DNA of 41,409 nucleotides from an uncultured Geobacteraceae bacterium (GTDB lineage: Bacteria > Desulfobacterota > Desulfuromonadia > Geobacterales > Pseudopelobacteraceae): positions 1 through 41,409 of the forward strand of contig CAIYDX010000247.1 in NCBI GenBank assembly GCA_903925005.1. Direction: 5' to 3'. Numbering within the stretch: position 1 is the stretch's first letter; every line of letters starts with the position of its first letter. The translations under genes were made by a program, and so were the position numbers. The notes below the pieces were generated by a model that worked only from the letters and a program-made list of their open reading frames with translations, did no database searches and had not been told where the DNA came from. Positions 8,549 to 17,362 of this stretch are shown in pieces.

Positions 8549-9997
8549 ATGACTGATCAGCTCGAACCGGCGCATTCTGGCGATACACCCGCCGTCGGAG
8601 GCAGTGAAATCAAAAAGCTCGGCTACAGCCTGTATCTGCGGATACCGGATGATCGCCTGGAGTGCCGCTGCAGCTATATCCCGCGTAACCTGGGTTCAAT
8701 GATGACCCGTGACGAACTGTCCGCCTTTCTCAATCAGTACAACGTCCGGGAAGGGATCGATCAGCATGCTTTCGATGAATTTACCGTCAAGGCCGCTGCC
8801 GGTCAACAGCAGATCGATATGCTGCTGGCCTTCGGAACGCCGCCGGTGAACGGCGACGATGAGTGCATCTCTTTATCCCTGCAGCCGTCAGTTGTAGTAG
8901 ATGAAGGCGACGACGGTGAGACCAGCATTGACATGCACATCGTACAAACATTTATCAACGTATCCTCCGGCGATGAAATTGGCCGCATCATTCCGGCCGG
9001 GCTCGGCACACCGGGCAGAAACATCATGGGTTTGCCGATTCCTGCTCAGCCGGGCAAGCCGATGCATGTGACCATCGGCAAAAATATTATTGTCGGAGAG
9101 GATGGCATCGCTCTGGTTGCCTCTGCTACCGGACGCTTCTGCCAGGCGGCAGGAGAGATCTCCGTCGAGGAAGAATATCTCGTCAAGGGGGATGTCAATT
9201 TCAGAATCGGCTCGATCAATTTCAAAGGCGTTGTCGAAGTGCGCGGCGATGTGCTGGACAATTTCGATATTACGGCGACCAAAGGGTTAAAGGTCAGCGG
9301 TAACATCGGCGTATGCAAAATTATCAGTGATGGCGATATCTCTTTCTGCGGCATGGATGGCCAGGGGAAAGGCACCATCGTCTGCGGCGGGACGCTACAG
9401 GCCAATTTTATTCACGATGTGGTTGTGGAGTGCGCCGGTGACGTTATTGTTGGAGTGGAAATCCATGACTGTACCATCAGATCGCTCGGGAAAATCGTAG
9501 TGGACAAAGGGGCTATCTCCGGCGGTACCTATATTGCTCTTGGCGGCATAGAGGCCAAAAAGCTCGGCTCGGCATCGTCACAGCATACAAAGCTGCATGC
9601 CGGTGTCGATTATCGTGATCTTGAAGAAATGGAACAGTTGTCAGTCGAGCTGGCTGAAACGCAGAGCAAAATCAAGCTGACTCAGACGCTGTCGGAAATC
9701 ATCGAGTATCGGAAGAAGGGCGCCGAGTTGACTGACCGCATCATGGCGATTCGTGGCAAGGCCGATGATGCCGCCAATGCCAAGATCAACGCAAAGACGG
9801 TCCTGTATGAAAATGTACAGCTGACGGTTGGCGGTGTCACGGAAACAATAAACGAGCAGAAAGACGGAGCGCATAGTATGATTGAAAACAGCATCGAAGG
9901 GGGGTTCCGTTACCTGTCGATGACCGGCCTGAATGTAAAGGCATCCGATATCGAGATGGCTTTTGTCCGGGAACATAAAATGTCGTTTCGCCCCTAG
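8549..9997 (+). CDS. FapA-family (DUF342) protein
   Basis: A 482-residue soluble protein of the FapA/DUF342 family, whose members form a right-handed beta-helix and have been linked to flagellar assembly or polar and cell-surface functions. Visible are the N-terminal mixed domain, the characteristic ISVEEEYLVKGDVNF entry to the beta-helix (about 215-335, with regularly spaced Gly and hydrophobics such as VRGDVLDNFDITATKG), then a charged coiled coil (about 355-415) and a beta-rich C-terminus. GGAGG lies 7 bases before the ATG. It lies between the sigma-54 regulator and the first chemoreceptor, all codirectional, which suggests a role near the chemosensory array. No flagellar genes are present, so a flagellar role is not supported here. 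Confidence 0.82.
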   Translation: MTDQLEPAHSGDTPAVGGSEIKKLGYSLYLRIPDDRLECRCSYIPRNLGSMMTRDELSAFLNQYNVREGIDQHAFDEFTVKAAAGQQQIDMLLAFGTPPVNGDDECISLSLQPSVVVDEGDDGETSIDMHIVQTFINVSSGDEIGRIIPAGLGTPGRNIMGLPIPAQPGKPMHVTIGKNIIVGEDGIALVASATGRFCQAAGEISVEEEYLVKGDVNFRIGSINFKGVVEVRGDVLDNFDITATKGLKVSGNIGVCKIISDGDISFCGMDGQGKGTIVCGGTLQANFIHDVVVECAGDVIVGVEIHDCTIRSLGKIVVDKGAISGGTYIALGGIEAKKLGSASSQHTKLHAGVDYRDLEEMEQLSVELAETQSKIKLTQTLSEIIEYRKKGAELTDRIMAIRGKADDAANAKINAKTVLYENVQLTVGGVTETINEQKDGAHSMIENSIEGGFRYLSMTGLNVKASDIEMAFVREHKMSFRP

Positions 9998-10069
9998 AAA
10001 GATTCTCTGTAGAGGTGCGGTTTGTGACCGTACCCATGCGGAATAGGATTTAATTTCCGAAGCATTCTT

Positions 10070-10135
10070 GTAACATGCAACACTATTAGGTGTAACATGT
10101 AACTCGTAATGGCGTAACATGTTACATGTATCCAT
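10070..10135 (+). repeat. Three GTAACATG repeats at an exact 22-base period
   Basis: GTAACATG begins at 10070, 10092 and 10114. The second and third copies extend to GTAACATGTAAC and GTAACATGTTAC, the last nearly palindromic. The period is two helical turns, so a protein would contact the same DNA face three times. The set lies about 100-150 bp upstream of the receptor promoter at 10215-10244, a distance usual for activator sites. It could also be a diverged member of the heptamer-type intergenic repeats. Confidence 0.6.
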
Positions 10136-10214
10136 GCCAACCAATAAGATTCAATCCTCTGTATAATTCGCGTAACCCCCCATGAAATAACCTTTGCTCT
10201 TTGTCGCTTGACCC

Positions 10215-10244
10215 TTGATTCTTTCTTGGTACACTCCTTGTAAT
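10215..10244 (+). promoter_or_regulatory. Candidate promoter of the first chemoreceptor
   Basis: TTGATT (10215-10220), 18 bases, TGTAAT (10239-10244), giving a leader of only about 17 bases ahead of AAAGGAGG (10253-10260). Overlapping it, TGGTAC at 10227-10232 and TTGTA at 10238-10242 match a sigma-54 -24/-12 site with GG and GT ten bases apart (consensus ends in GC). The two readings cannot be separated by eye. Confidence 0.35.
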
Positions 10245-10268
10245 ACAAATCTAAAGGAGGGTAATTAA

Positions 10269-12551
10269 ATGGGCTTTAACAATATGACAGTTGGCAGAAA
10301 ACTGAGTATAGGCTTCGGCGCGGTCATACTGTTGCTCATACTGGTTGCTCTAAGCGGTTTGTACGGACTTAGGAAAGTGAGCGCCGGAGCTGAGAAATTG
10401 GATAAACATCAGGGCATGATTGTGGAGTTGGCCCAGCGCTCGCGGGCCAACGTCAACATGCTGCGCAGATACGAGAAAGATGCTTTTATCAATATCGACT
10501 CCTCCGCAAAGGTTGATGATTACGCGAAAAAATGGAGCGATACTCTGGAGCATTGCACAAAACGTCTGATCGAGATTGATACGATTCTTGCCGCAATGGA
10601 AAAGGGTGAAGAATCAGAGAGACAATTCTCGGTCAAGGCGAAGGAGATCACAACGTCGATTCGAGCCGAGTTGGCGCATTACTCGGCAGCCTTTCCCAAG
10701 GTAATCGAGAAAATCAAAGCCGGAAAAATCAAGACCACCAGTGAGGCAAACGTCGCCATAAATGAATCGAAGGAAGCAATCCATAAAATGGAGTCCCAGG
10801 TACAGAAAATTGCCGAGGATGCGGACAAGTCGAAGGATGCGATGTTGGTGGCGGTCGATAAAATTAACCGCAGCATGACTGTAATCATTATTGTTCTGGC
10901 CGCAATCGCGTTGTTGGTCGGGATAAGTCTCGGATTTATGATCGTTCGCTCGGTTGGCAAAACATTGACAGCCTTGATTGGAGAAGCCGCCCGTCTGACC
11001 GAAGCCGCCATTCAGGGCAAGTTGGCTACTCGTGGAAATGTCGAAATTGTGCCGGCCGAGTTTCAGCCGATCATTCACGGAATGAATGCGACCCTGGATG
11101 CCGTGATCGGTCCGCTCAATGTCTCCGCCGAATATGTGGATCGTATCTCCAAAGGCGACATCCCTCCGAGAATCACCGACGACTACAAGGGGGACTTCAA
11201 CGAAATCAAAAACAACCTCAACGTTTGTATTGATGCTGTCAACGCGCTGGTTGCCGATGCCGATATGCTTTCAAAGGCTGCCGTGGAAGGCAAGCTTGCT
11301 GCTCGTGCGGATGCCGGCAAACACCAGGGCGACTTCCGGAAGATAATTGCCGGTGTCAATGACACCCTTGACGCAGTAATCGGGCCGCTGAACGTTGCCG
11401 CAGAATACGTCGACCGTATCAGCAAGGGCGACATGCCCAAGATCATCAGCGATAACTACAATGGCGACTTTAACGGCATCAAAAACAACCTCAATTTTCT
11501 GATAGAAGCGACTAACGGCATTACCGAAAATGCCAGAAAAGTATCTCAGGGCAACCTGATGGTGGAACTCAAGAAACGGAGCGACGCCGACGGCTTGATG
11601 GAATCTCTGGCCGCCATGGTAGCCAAGTTGAAAGAGGTCGTTATGGAAGTCCAGGTTGCTGCCGATAACGTCGCATCCGGCGGTCAGGAGATGTCCTCCA
11701 CCGCTCAGCAGATGTCTCAGGGTGCGACAGAACAGGCGGCATCCGCCGAGGAAGTCTCATCCAGCATGGAAGAGATGGCTTCCAGCATTCGTCAGAATAC
11801 CGATAATGCCATGCAGACCGAAAAAATAGCGATGAAGTCCGCAGTGGATGCCAAAGAGGGGGGGAAAGCGGTCATTGAAACCGTAGCCGCCATGAAGCAG
11901 ATTGCCACAAAGATCTCAATTATCGAGGAAATTGCCAGACAGACAAATCTTCTTGCCTTAAACGCCGCCATAGAAGCGGCCAGGGCCGGTGAGCATGGCA
12001 AAGGTTTTGCGGTTGTTGCCTCCGAAGTTAGAAAACTTGCCGAGCGGAGCCAGTCTGCCGCCGGCGAAATCAGCCAACTCTCAACCAGCAGCGTAGCCAT
12101 TGCCGAGAAAGCCGGTGACATGCTCGGCAAGATGCTGCCGGACATCCAGAGAACCGCCGAACTGGTGCAGGAGATCAGCGCTTCCAGCAAAGAGCAGGAT
12201 AGCGGTGCGGAACAGATCAATAAGGCGATCCAGCAGCTTGACATGGTTATCCAGCAGAATGCCAGCGCTGCCGAAGAGATGGCCTCCACTACTGAGGAGC
12301 TTTCCGGTTTGGCCGAACAGCTGAAAGCGACCATAGCATTTTTTACACTTGATGCCGGACAGCAGAAAGCCTTGCCGGCGCCGCGCCAGGCGGTGCCAAA
12401 ACAAATTGCATCAAGCCGTCAAACAGCGGATCAATCGACGTATCGCAAAACAGGAAAAACAGCCAAAGGTGCCGGGAAAATCGGCGGAGTCCACATTAAT
12501 CTCGGACACGTCGGGGCTGATGACTTGGATGAAGCGTTTGAAAAATATTAG
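10269..12551 (+). CDS. Methyl-accepting chemotaxis protein with tandem HAMP units
   Basis: Transmembrane chemoreceptor of 760 residues. TM1 is about 13-34, a mainly helical periplasmic domain 35-203, TM2 204-226. The HAMP region is then followed by a duplicated block of about 92 residues (237-330 and 331-421), both copies with [21 protein letters not shown] and GIKNNLN-like segments: a poly-HAMP array. The signalling domain has the invariant tip [18 protein letters not shown] and ends near residue 690. A low-complexity linker leads to a C-terminal tail beginning GGVHINLG and ending LDEAFEKY, shared with the other receptor at 20408. AAAGGAGG precedes the ATG. Ligand unknown; the long poly-HAMP suggests extended signal relay from membrane to tip. 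Confidence 0.95.
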   Translation: MGFNNMTVGRKLSIGFGAVILLLILVALSGLYGLRKVSAGAEKLDKHQGMIVELAQRSRANVNMLRRYEKDAFINIDSSAKVDDYAKKWSDTLEHCTKRLIEIDTILAAMEKGEESERQFSVKAKEITTSIRAELAHYSAAFPKVIEKIKAGKIKTTSEANVAINESKEAIHKMESQVQKIAEDADKSKDAMLVAVDKINRSMTVIIIVLAAIALLVGISLGFMIVRSVGKTLTALIGEAARLTEAAIQGKLATRGNVEIVPAEFQPIIHGMNATLDAVIGPLNVSAEYVDRISKGDIPPRITDDYKGDFNEIKNNLNVCIDAVNALVADADMLSKAAVEGKLAARADAGKHQGDFRKIIAGVNDTLDAVIGPLNVAAEYVDRISKGDMPKIISDNYNGDFNGIKNNLNFLIEATNGITENARKVSQGNLMVELKKRSDADGLMESLAAMVAKLKEVVMEVQVAADNVASGGQEMSSTAQQMSQGATEQAASAEEVSSSMEEMASSIRQNTDNAMQTEKIAMKSAVDAKEGGKAVIETVAAMKQIATKISIIEEIARQTNLLALNAAIEAARAGEHGKGFAVVASEVRKLAERSQSAAGEISQLSTSSVAIAEKAGDMLGKMLPDIQRTAELVQEISASSKEQDSGAEQINKAIQQLDMVIQQNASAAEEMASTTEELSGLAEQLKATIAFFTLDAGQQKALPAPRQAVPKQIASSRQTADQSTYRKTGKTAKGAGKIGGVHINLGHVGADDLDEAFEKY

Positions 12552-12558
12552 AAAAAAA

Positions 12559-12645
12559 AGGGGCAAGGGGCAAGGGGCAAGTAAAGGCAGTATCATTGAC
12601 CCACGACCCATGACCCTTGACCCTTGACCCTTGACCCTTGACCCT
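12559..12645. repeat. Heptamer inverted-repeat element after the first receptor
   Basis: Three GGGGCAA words (12559-12580), a centre with GTAAAGGCAGTATCA, then a run of TTGACCC words, the last five perfect in tandem (12612-12645). It begins 8 bases after the receptor stop and ends 9 bases before the next ATG, leaving that gene without a recognisable ribosome-binding site. Confidence 0.87.
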
Positions 12646-12654
12646 GAAAAAGCC

Positions 12655-12990
12655 ATGAAAAAATCACGCAAAAAACGTACAACCCATCCGAAAATACCGG
12701 AATCAATGGCCGCTCTGGCTGGCGGGATGGCGGATGATTTCAACAATATCCTGACCACGGTTATGGGGGCCTGCTCGTTGATCGACAGAGATGATCCCGG
12801 CAATGGCGAACTCTTGCAATGTGTGGCTCTGATACGCGCTTCAGCCGAACATGCGGCGGCTCTGTCGGACCAGTTGGCGCGTGCCGGCATGCAGGAAAAA
12901 GTGAATGGCGATACAGGTGGCTGCCCCCATGATTCCGATTCTGCCTCGGCATCGGTACGTGACAAAAAGGATAATAATAGTATAGAATAA
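12655..12990 (+). CDS. DHp-like small protein lacking the phosphoacceptor His
   Basis: A 111-residue protein whose residues 17-75 match the dimerisation/phosphotransfer helix of NtrB-like kinases: LAGGMADDFNNIL corresponds to LAGGIAHDFNNIL of the kinase at 5210. The histidine is replaced by Asp 27, a change reachable by one base (CAT to GAT). There is no ATP-binding domain; the C-terminus (about 85-111) is charged and low complexity. ATG 12655 is the first start after the repeat, but no Shine-Dalgarno is visible, so expression is likely weak. It could be a decaying kinase remnant or a DHp-only protein that docks on a receiver without phosphorylating it. Neighbours are the receptor upstream and the P460-like protein downstream. 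Confidence 0.6.
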   Translation: MKKSRKKRTTHPKIPESMAALAGGMADDFNNILTTVMGACSLIDRDDPGNGELLQCVALIRASAEHAAALSDQLARAGMQEKVNGDTGGCPHDSDSASASVRDKKDNNSIE

Positions 12991-13019
12991 GCTCAAATAA
13001 TTCACTACGGAGCTTCATT

Positions 13020-13484
13020 ATGAAATCTGCTGTTTTACTGATGTCCCTTCTGTTTTTGTGCCTTGCCGCCTCCTCTGAAGCGGCTTCTCCGGCGCTTCCC
13101 AAGGGGTATGCCGCCTGGAAGAAAAGCGAGCGCAAGGTAGTCACCGACAAAAACTCGCTCTTTTATGGAATTCATTACATATACGCCGACAAAAAGGCTC
13201 AGAGCGGATATCTTGCCGATAACAGATTTGCCGAGGGGAGCCGCATCGTTGTTGAATTTTTCACAATCAAGAAAGATTCTTCCGTTGACGGTCCCAAAAA
13301 TATGGTTGTGCTGATGCAGAAGGACAAACGGCATACGGAAACCGGCGGCTGGTTGTTTGCCGGTTTTGGCGCCGATGGCAAGTCGAGCGGTCTTGATCCG
13401 GTTTCCACCTGTTTTGGCTGCCATCAGCAGGAAGCTGCCAAAAGGGATTTTGTGATATCGACGAAGAAAGATTTCAAGCTGTAA
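13020..13484 (+). CDS. Periplasmic cytochrome P460-family haem protein
   Basis: A 154-residue exported protein. A signal peptide is clear (positive start, hydrophobic core LLMSLLFLCLA, cleavage near residues 20-22). The mature part fits the cytochrome P460 family of small beta-rich haem c proteins, with the haem-binding CFGCH at 131-135 near the C-terminus. Characterised P460 proteins oxidise hydroxylamine or bind NO, but many relatives have no assigned role, and the family's lysine cross-link cannot be judged by eye. It is a single redox protein among two-component genes, 15 bases ahead of a REC-kinase gene, which makes a sensing or redox-input role conceivable (inference). GGAG precedes the ATG. 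Confidence 0.82.
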   Translation: MKSAVLLMSLLFLCLAASSEAASPALPKGYAAWKKSERKVVTDKNSLFYGIHYIYADKKAQSGYLADNRFAEGSRIVVEFFTIKKDSSVDGPKNMVVLMQKDKRHTETGGWLFAGFGADGKSSGLDPVSTCFGCHQQEAAKRDFVISTKKDFKL

Positions 13485-13499
13485 CAAAGAGGTTTCGCC

Positions 13500-14738
13500 A
13501 TGTCCATAGAAGAGTCACAACCCATTGAAGTCGAACAACCGGCAGAGCCGCAGATGCCGCATGTTCTGGTTGTGGACGACGAGCCAGAAATACGACAGAT
13601 GGTTTCACTCTGTCTCAGGAAGTACAATTTCCGCGTCACCTGTGCCGAGGATGTGGCGGAAGCCTGCAAAATTTTGGTGATGGAACAGTTTGACGCCATT
13701 ATCAGCGATGTCATGATGCCGGGAGAGGATGGAATCGTCTTTTTAGCGCGGGTTCACGAATCCTTGCCGGATATTCCGGTTATCCTGATGACCGGTCATG
13801 CACAGCTGCAAATGGCCGTCAATGCCATCAAAAACGGCGCTTTCGATTTTATCTGCAAGCCGTTCGATTTCGACCATCTGCGCAAAATAGTTCTGCGGGC
13901 GGTTAACTATTCAAAACTGCAGAGGATGGAAAAGAATTATCGTACCGAACTGGAAGAGACGGTAATCAAGCGGACAGCCGAACTTAAAGAGTCGATGGTC
14001 GAACTCGATTATACGAGAGCGGCGCTTCAGCAGGCCGCTATCTCCAAGAGCACATTCATGTCCACTGTTTCTCACGAAATGCGTACTCCGATGAACGGCG
14101 TTATCGGTTCACTTGAACTGCTTGCAGACAATGGGTTGACCGGCGCGGCCGCGGAGTATCTTTCCATGGCGCGCCAATCGGCGGACAGCATGATGGTGTT
14201 GATCAATCAGTTGCTGACGTTCAATGCCGCAAATGCTCAAGGTGGCGGAACACTTCTTCATGATCTGGTGGACCCGCAAGTTCTCCTGCGGACAATCATC
14301 GACAACCAGCGTCCCCTCTTTGTCAGGAAGGGGCTTGCGCTTGATCTGCAATTAGCCGATGACCTGCCGCGACAGATCTGGACCGACCGTGAAAAAATGT
14401 GCCGTATTTTTGAAATCCTGCTCGGCAATGCGCTCAAGTTTACCGAACGTGGCGCGGTCTCCCTGGCGGTTTCGCGTATCTGTACGGAGAGTGGGGAGGA
14501 TCTGCTCCTTTGTACGGTAATAGATAGCGGAATAGGAATTCCGGCCGGCATGATCGAACAGATCTTTGAGCCGTTTGTGCAGGGGGACGGCACCTACACC
14601 CGTCGCCATGAAGGAGTGGGACTGGGACTTGCCATCGCCCGTCAGAATGCTGCGCTGCTGAATGGCCGAGTCTGGGCCGAGAGTACTGCTACCGGCGGCA
14701 GTTGTTTCAATGTAACCATCAAAATCAGTACTCCATGA
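13500..14738 (+). CDS. Receiver-histidine kinase (REC-HisKA-HATPase)
   Basis: A 412-residue soluble kinase with an N-terminal receiver (about 20-135, VVDDE and phospho-Asp 70 in SDVMMPG, Lys 120 in CKPF), a coiled-coil linker (140-182), HisKA with SHEMRTPMNG (His 192) and a catalytic domain with N box, G1 IDSGIGIP and G2 GVGLGLAIA. Such REC-first kinases take phosphate or docking from an upstream kinase, then phosphorylate another receiver. The single-domain receiver that follows 16 bases later is the obvious candidate. GAGG lies about 10 bases before the ATG. It sits inside the chemosensory cluster, so crosstalk with CheA is possible but not shown. Confidence 0.93.
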   Translation: MSIEESQPIEVEQPAEPQMPHVLVVDDEPEIRQMVSLCLRKYNFRVTCAEDVAEACKILVMEQFDAIISDVMMPGEDGIVFLARVHESLPDIPVILMTGHAQLQMAVNAIKNGAFDFICKPFDFDHLRKIVLRAVNYSKLQRMEKNYRTELEETVIKRTAELKESMVELDYTRAALQQAAISKSTFMSTVSHEMRTPMNGVIGSLELLADNGLTGAAAEYLSMARQSADSMMVLINQLLTFNAANAQGGGTLLHDLVDPQVLLRTIIDNQRPLFVRKGLALDLQLADDLPRQIWTDREKMCRIFEILLGNALKFTERGAVSLAVSRICTESGEDLLLCTVIDSGIGIPAGMIEQIFEPFVQGDGTYTRRHEGVGLGLAIARQNAALLNGRVWAESTATGGSCFNVTIKISTP

Positions 14739-14754
14739 TAGAAGGAGAGCGCCC

Positions 14755-15153
14755 GTGAAATGTCTGATTGCCGAAGATCATCTGTTGTCCCGTCGCATAC
14801 TTAAAGAGCTGCTTTCTCCGGAGGGTGACTGCGATATCGCCGTGAACGGCCAGGAAGCGATAGATTCGTTTAGTCTGGCCCATGAATCAAAGCGTCCGTA
14901 CGATGTGATTTTCATGGACATAATGATGCCGGAAGTTGACGGAATGGAGGCGCTGCAGTGCATTCGCGCCCTGGAGAGGAAGATGGGCATCCCCGCCAAT
15001 CTTGCGGTAAAGGTTATCATGACTACGGCCTTGGATGACCCGCACACTGTTATCAAGTCCTTCAATACATGCGAAGCGGATGCCTTCATCGTCAAGCCGC
15101 TCAGCAAACAGAAACTGATCAAGGAACTGCGGGCGCTCAAACTGGTTAAGTGA
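14755..15153 (+). CDS. Single-domain response regulator
   Basis: A 132-residue stand-alone receiver: acidic pair Glu 7/Asp 8, phospho-Asp 55 in FMDIMMPEVDG, Thr near 96 in MTTA and the conserved Lys in IVKPLS. No output domain. It is longer than CheY between alpha-1 and beta-3, like receivers paired with hybrid kinases. The GTG start at 14755 follows AAGGAGAG. It lies directly after the REC-kinase and 11 bases before the receptor-like gene, so it may link the kinase to that protein. Confidence 0.93.
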   Translation: MKCLIAEDHLLSRRILKELLSPEGDCDIAVNGQEAIDSFSLAHESKRPYDVIFMDIMMPEVDGMEALQCIRALERKMGIPANLAVKVIMTTALDDPHTVIKSFNTCEADAFIVKPLSKQKLIKELRALKLVK

Positions 15154-15164
15154 AGGGAACCTCT

Positions 15165-17003
15165 ATGTCATACCCGGAAACTTTACAATTTTCATCCTCC
15201 AACGTGGCCGCCGGCGCCGAAGTCCTCGCAGCTTGGCGGGATGCTCTCTCGCCGGAAATAGAAACGTTGCGGCGGATGGCCGGCACTACGGAAGACGAGT
15301 TTCTACAGATCGGCTCGCAGATGCAGTCGTTTTATCAACGTTCGACGGAAATTTCCGGGATGTCGAACCAGTTGGTGGCGGTTGTCTCCGGCGACACCGT
15401 ACAGTCGCTGACCGGACGTCTGCAGCAGATGGTGACCGACATGGAGGCTTATCTGACTGAGGCCCGCACCCGCAGCTCGGATAGCTGCGGTACCCTGGAA
15501 CGGGTTAATGGCCTGTTGGATGATCTGTATGAACCGCTGGAAGGCTTTCAGAAGATGAACAAGGCCCTCCGGATGCTGAGCATCTCCACCAAGATCGAAA
15601 GCGCCCGCCTGGGCGAGATGGGGAGCGGTTTCGTAAATCTTGCCATGGATGTTGAAAAACTTTCCCATCAGGTCAACGACAAGTCGGCGGCCATACTGGC
15701 CCATCGTCAACTGCTGGCAACAACGATCAACTCCAGTCTTGCCGGCGTGCGTTCTTCAGAGACCGCCCAGGATGCCACGGTCGCTTCCTCACTTACCAGC
15801 ACCGCTTCAAGTCTGCACGAACTGATGTCGCTTAATGGACGCTGCACGCAATTCGGTGTCACGGTTTCAGCAATATCGGCCGATGTTACCAATTACATCA
15901 GCGAAGTGGTCGCGTCGATGCAGATGCATGACATGACCCGTCAGCAGGTGGAGCATGTTGTCGAAGCGCTGGACAGGCTGTTAAAAGATCTGGCCGGTTC
16001 CGGAGCCGCCGCGAACGATGAAAAGCGGCGTATGGCGCTGATAGTTGAGTCCGGCGATGTTTGTGAACTTCAGGAAGCCCAGCTCCGCTTTGCTTCAGGC
16101 GAACTGTATACCGCTGTCCGTACGATTGTGGACAATCTGCGCGATGTTGCCTGCAAACAGTCCCAGATGGCGGATGAAACCCGCAATGTCGCCGGCGTGG
16201 CGGACTCGTCCGGCACCTCCTTTGTGGATGTAATGAGTCAGGGGATGACCGCGATAACCGCAGCGCTCTCCACATGCGCTTGGGCGGATCGGGATATGTC
16301 CGACACGATGAAAAAGGTTGCTCAAACAATCGGCGAGATAGCCGCCTTTGTTACGGATATCGAAGCGATCGGCTCCGAAATTGAGCTGATCGCCCTTAAT
16401 GCCCAGGTCAAGGCCGCCCATACCGGACCGGAAGGCGCAGCTCTAGGGGTGCTGGCCGAAGCGATCAAACGTCTTTCCGACGAAGCGGTAAGGCAGACCG
16501 ACTCCGTTGCCGTGACTCTGAAGAATATTAATACCGCTACCGAACATCTGTCTCTGGATGCCGAAAACGAAGAGGAACAGCTAGGCAGCAGGGTTATGTC
16601 GATGCAGGGAGAGGCATCCGAGATTCTTCGGGCCCTGGCCGGCATGAACAAAGATCTTTTTTCGATCCTATCAGGTTTGAATGGCCGGGTTGTCTCTCTG
16701 ACCGACGATGTCGAGAAGGTGACCTCTGGAATCGATGTGCATGAACGGACCAAAGAGATGTCAGGCGGTGTGTTGGCGGCCCTTGATCAGATTGTCGCCC
16801 AGGCTCGTCGGATAGTTCCGGCCAGCACCGAGTTCAAGGAAAATTTACGCTACATGGAAAAGCGCTATACGATGGAGAGCGAACGGCATATTCACGAGGC
16901 TCTTGCCCGCAAGCGGAGCGGACAGAGTGCCGATGTCGCAGAGAGTGCGGCAAAGAGCAGTTCGGATGATTCGGAATTCGGGGATAATGTCGATATGTTT
17001 TAA
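15165..17003 (+). CDS. Soluble receptor-like protein with two degenerate tips and a CheZ-like DxxxQ motif
   Basis: A 612-residue, mostly helical cytoplasmic protein without membrane segments. Two stretches resemble the hairpin tip of chemoreceptors: residues 137-170 (MLSISTKIESARLGEMGSGF) and 404-441 (IELIALNAQVKAAHTGPEG), compared with [20 protein letters not shown] in the true receptors. Both have lost several invariant residues. Between them SMQMHDMTRQQVEHVVEAL (251-269) contains Asp 256-x3-Gln 260, like the DxxxQ active motif of the CheY phosphatase CheZ (QDLTGQ). The protein ends in an acidic peptide FGDNVDMF, reminiscent of CheY-binding C-terminal peptides. ATG 15165 is chosen over the GTG at 15150 because GAAGGGA lies 7 bases upstream. 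It precedes STAS and CheY genes. The phosphatase role is inference. Confidence 0.75.
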   Translation: MSYPETLQFSSSNVAAGAEVLAAWRDALSPEIETLRRMAGTTEDEFLQIGSQMQSFYQRSTEISGMSNQLVAVVSGDTVQSLTGRLQQMVTDMEAYLTEARTRSSDSCGTLERVNGLLDDLYEPLEGFQKMNKALRMLSISTKIESARLGEMGSGFVNLAMDVEKLSHQVNDKSAAILAHRQLLATTINSSLAGVRSSETAQDATVASSLTSTASSLHELMSLNGRCTQFGVTVSAISADVTNYISEVVASMQMHDMTRQQVEHVVEALDRLLKDLAGSGAAANDEKRRMALIVESGDVCELQEAQLRFASGELYTAVRTIVDNLRDVACKQSQMADETRNVAGVADSSGTSFVDVMSQGMTAITAALSTCAWADRDMSDTMKKVAQTIGEIAAFVTDIEAIGSEIELIALNAQVKAAHTGPEGAALGVLAEAIKRLSDEAVRQTDSVAVTLKNINTATEHLSLDAENEEEQLGSRVMSMQGEASEILRALAGMNKDLFSILSGLNGRVVSLTDDVEKVTSGIDVHERTKEMSGGVLAALDQIVAQARRIVPASTEFKENLRYMEKRYTMESERHIHEALARKRSGQSADVAESAAKSSSDDSEFGDNVDMF

Positions 17004-17014
17004 AGGAGTTCACC

Positions 17015-17362
17015 ATGCCACTCAACAGTTCAGTTCGCGAAAACGGCGAAATAATAATCACCAGCGGTGATCGCCTGACGATTGAAACCGCCGGTGAATT
17101 TTCGCGCATCATGACAGATGCGCTGGCAGCATCCAAAAATGTTGCGATCGAGTTTGACCCCGAAGTTGAAATGGACATCACCGGTGTGCAGATTCTCTGT
17201 TCAGCCTGCAAGAGCGCCGCTCGGAGCGGCAAGACTTTTTCATATCACGGCCTGCAGCCGCAGGCTCTGGCAAACATTATAATCAGCAGCGGCGCGGAAC
17301 GGCGTTCGGTCTGCAAGTATAACAACGATTCTACCTGTATATGGTTTGGAGGAACCAACTAA
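17015..17362 (+). CDS. STAS-domain protein
   Basis: A 115-residue single STAS domain, the fold of anti-sigma-factor antagonists such as SpoIIAA. The fold pattern is clear: an initial beta strand pair (IIITSGDRLTIETA), a helix, FDPEVEMDITGVQIL at the functional loop and a C-terminal helix-strand. In SpoIIAA-like proteins a Ser follows the Asp of this loop and is phosphorylated. Here it is Asp 54-Ile 55-Thr 56-Gly 57, so the usual phosphosite is not Ser or Thr, though Thr 56 is adjacent. No anti-sigma kinase is nearby. STAS genes next to cheY and cheA are known in chemosensory clusters of this bacterial group. It overlaps the cheY start by one base (TAATG). AAAGGAG precedes the ATG. Confidence 0.88.
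   Translation: MPLNSSVRENGEIIITSGDRLTIETAGEFSRIMTDALAASKNVAIEFDPEVEMDITGVQILCSACKSAARSGKTFSYHGLQPQALANIIISSGAERRSVCKYNNDSTCIWFGGTN

Noticed and set aside
10215-10244. Firm sigma-54 promoter call
   Set aside because: The -12 element ends in GT rather than GC and an overlapping sigma-70-like site fits as well.
11600-12320. Recent gene conversion between the two receptor genes
   Set aside because: Protein identity is very high but third codon positions differ throughout, so conservation by selection is the better explanation.
12559-12645. Heptamer arrays as a CRISPR array
   Set aside because: Units are 7 bases without spacers and are inverted around a centre; no cas genes.
17341-17361. Earlier ATG for cheY at 17341
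   Set aside because: It lies inside the STAS gene and lacks a ribosome-binding site; GGAGG at 17348-17352 points to ATG 17362.
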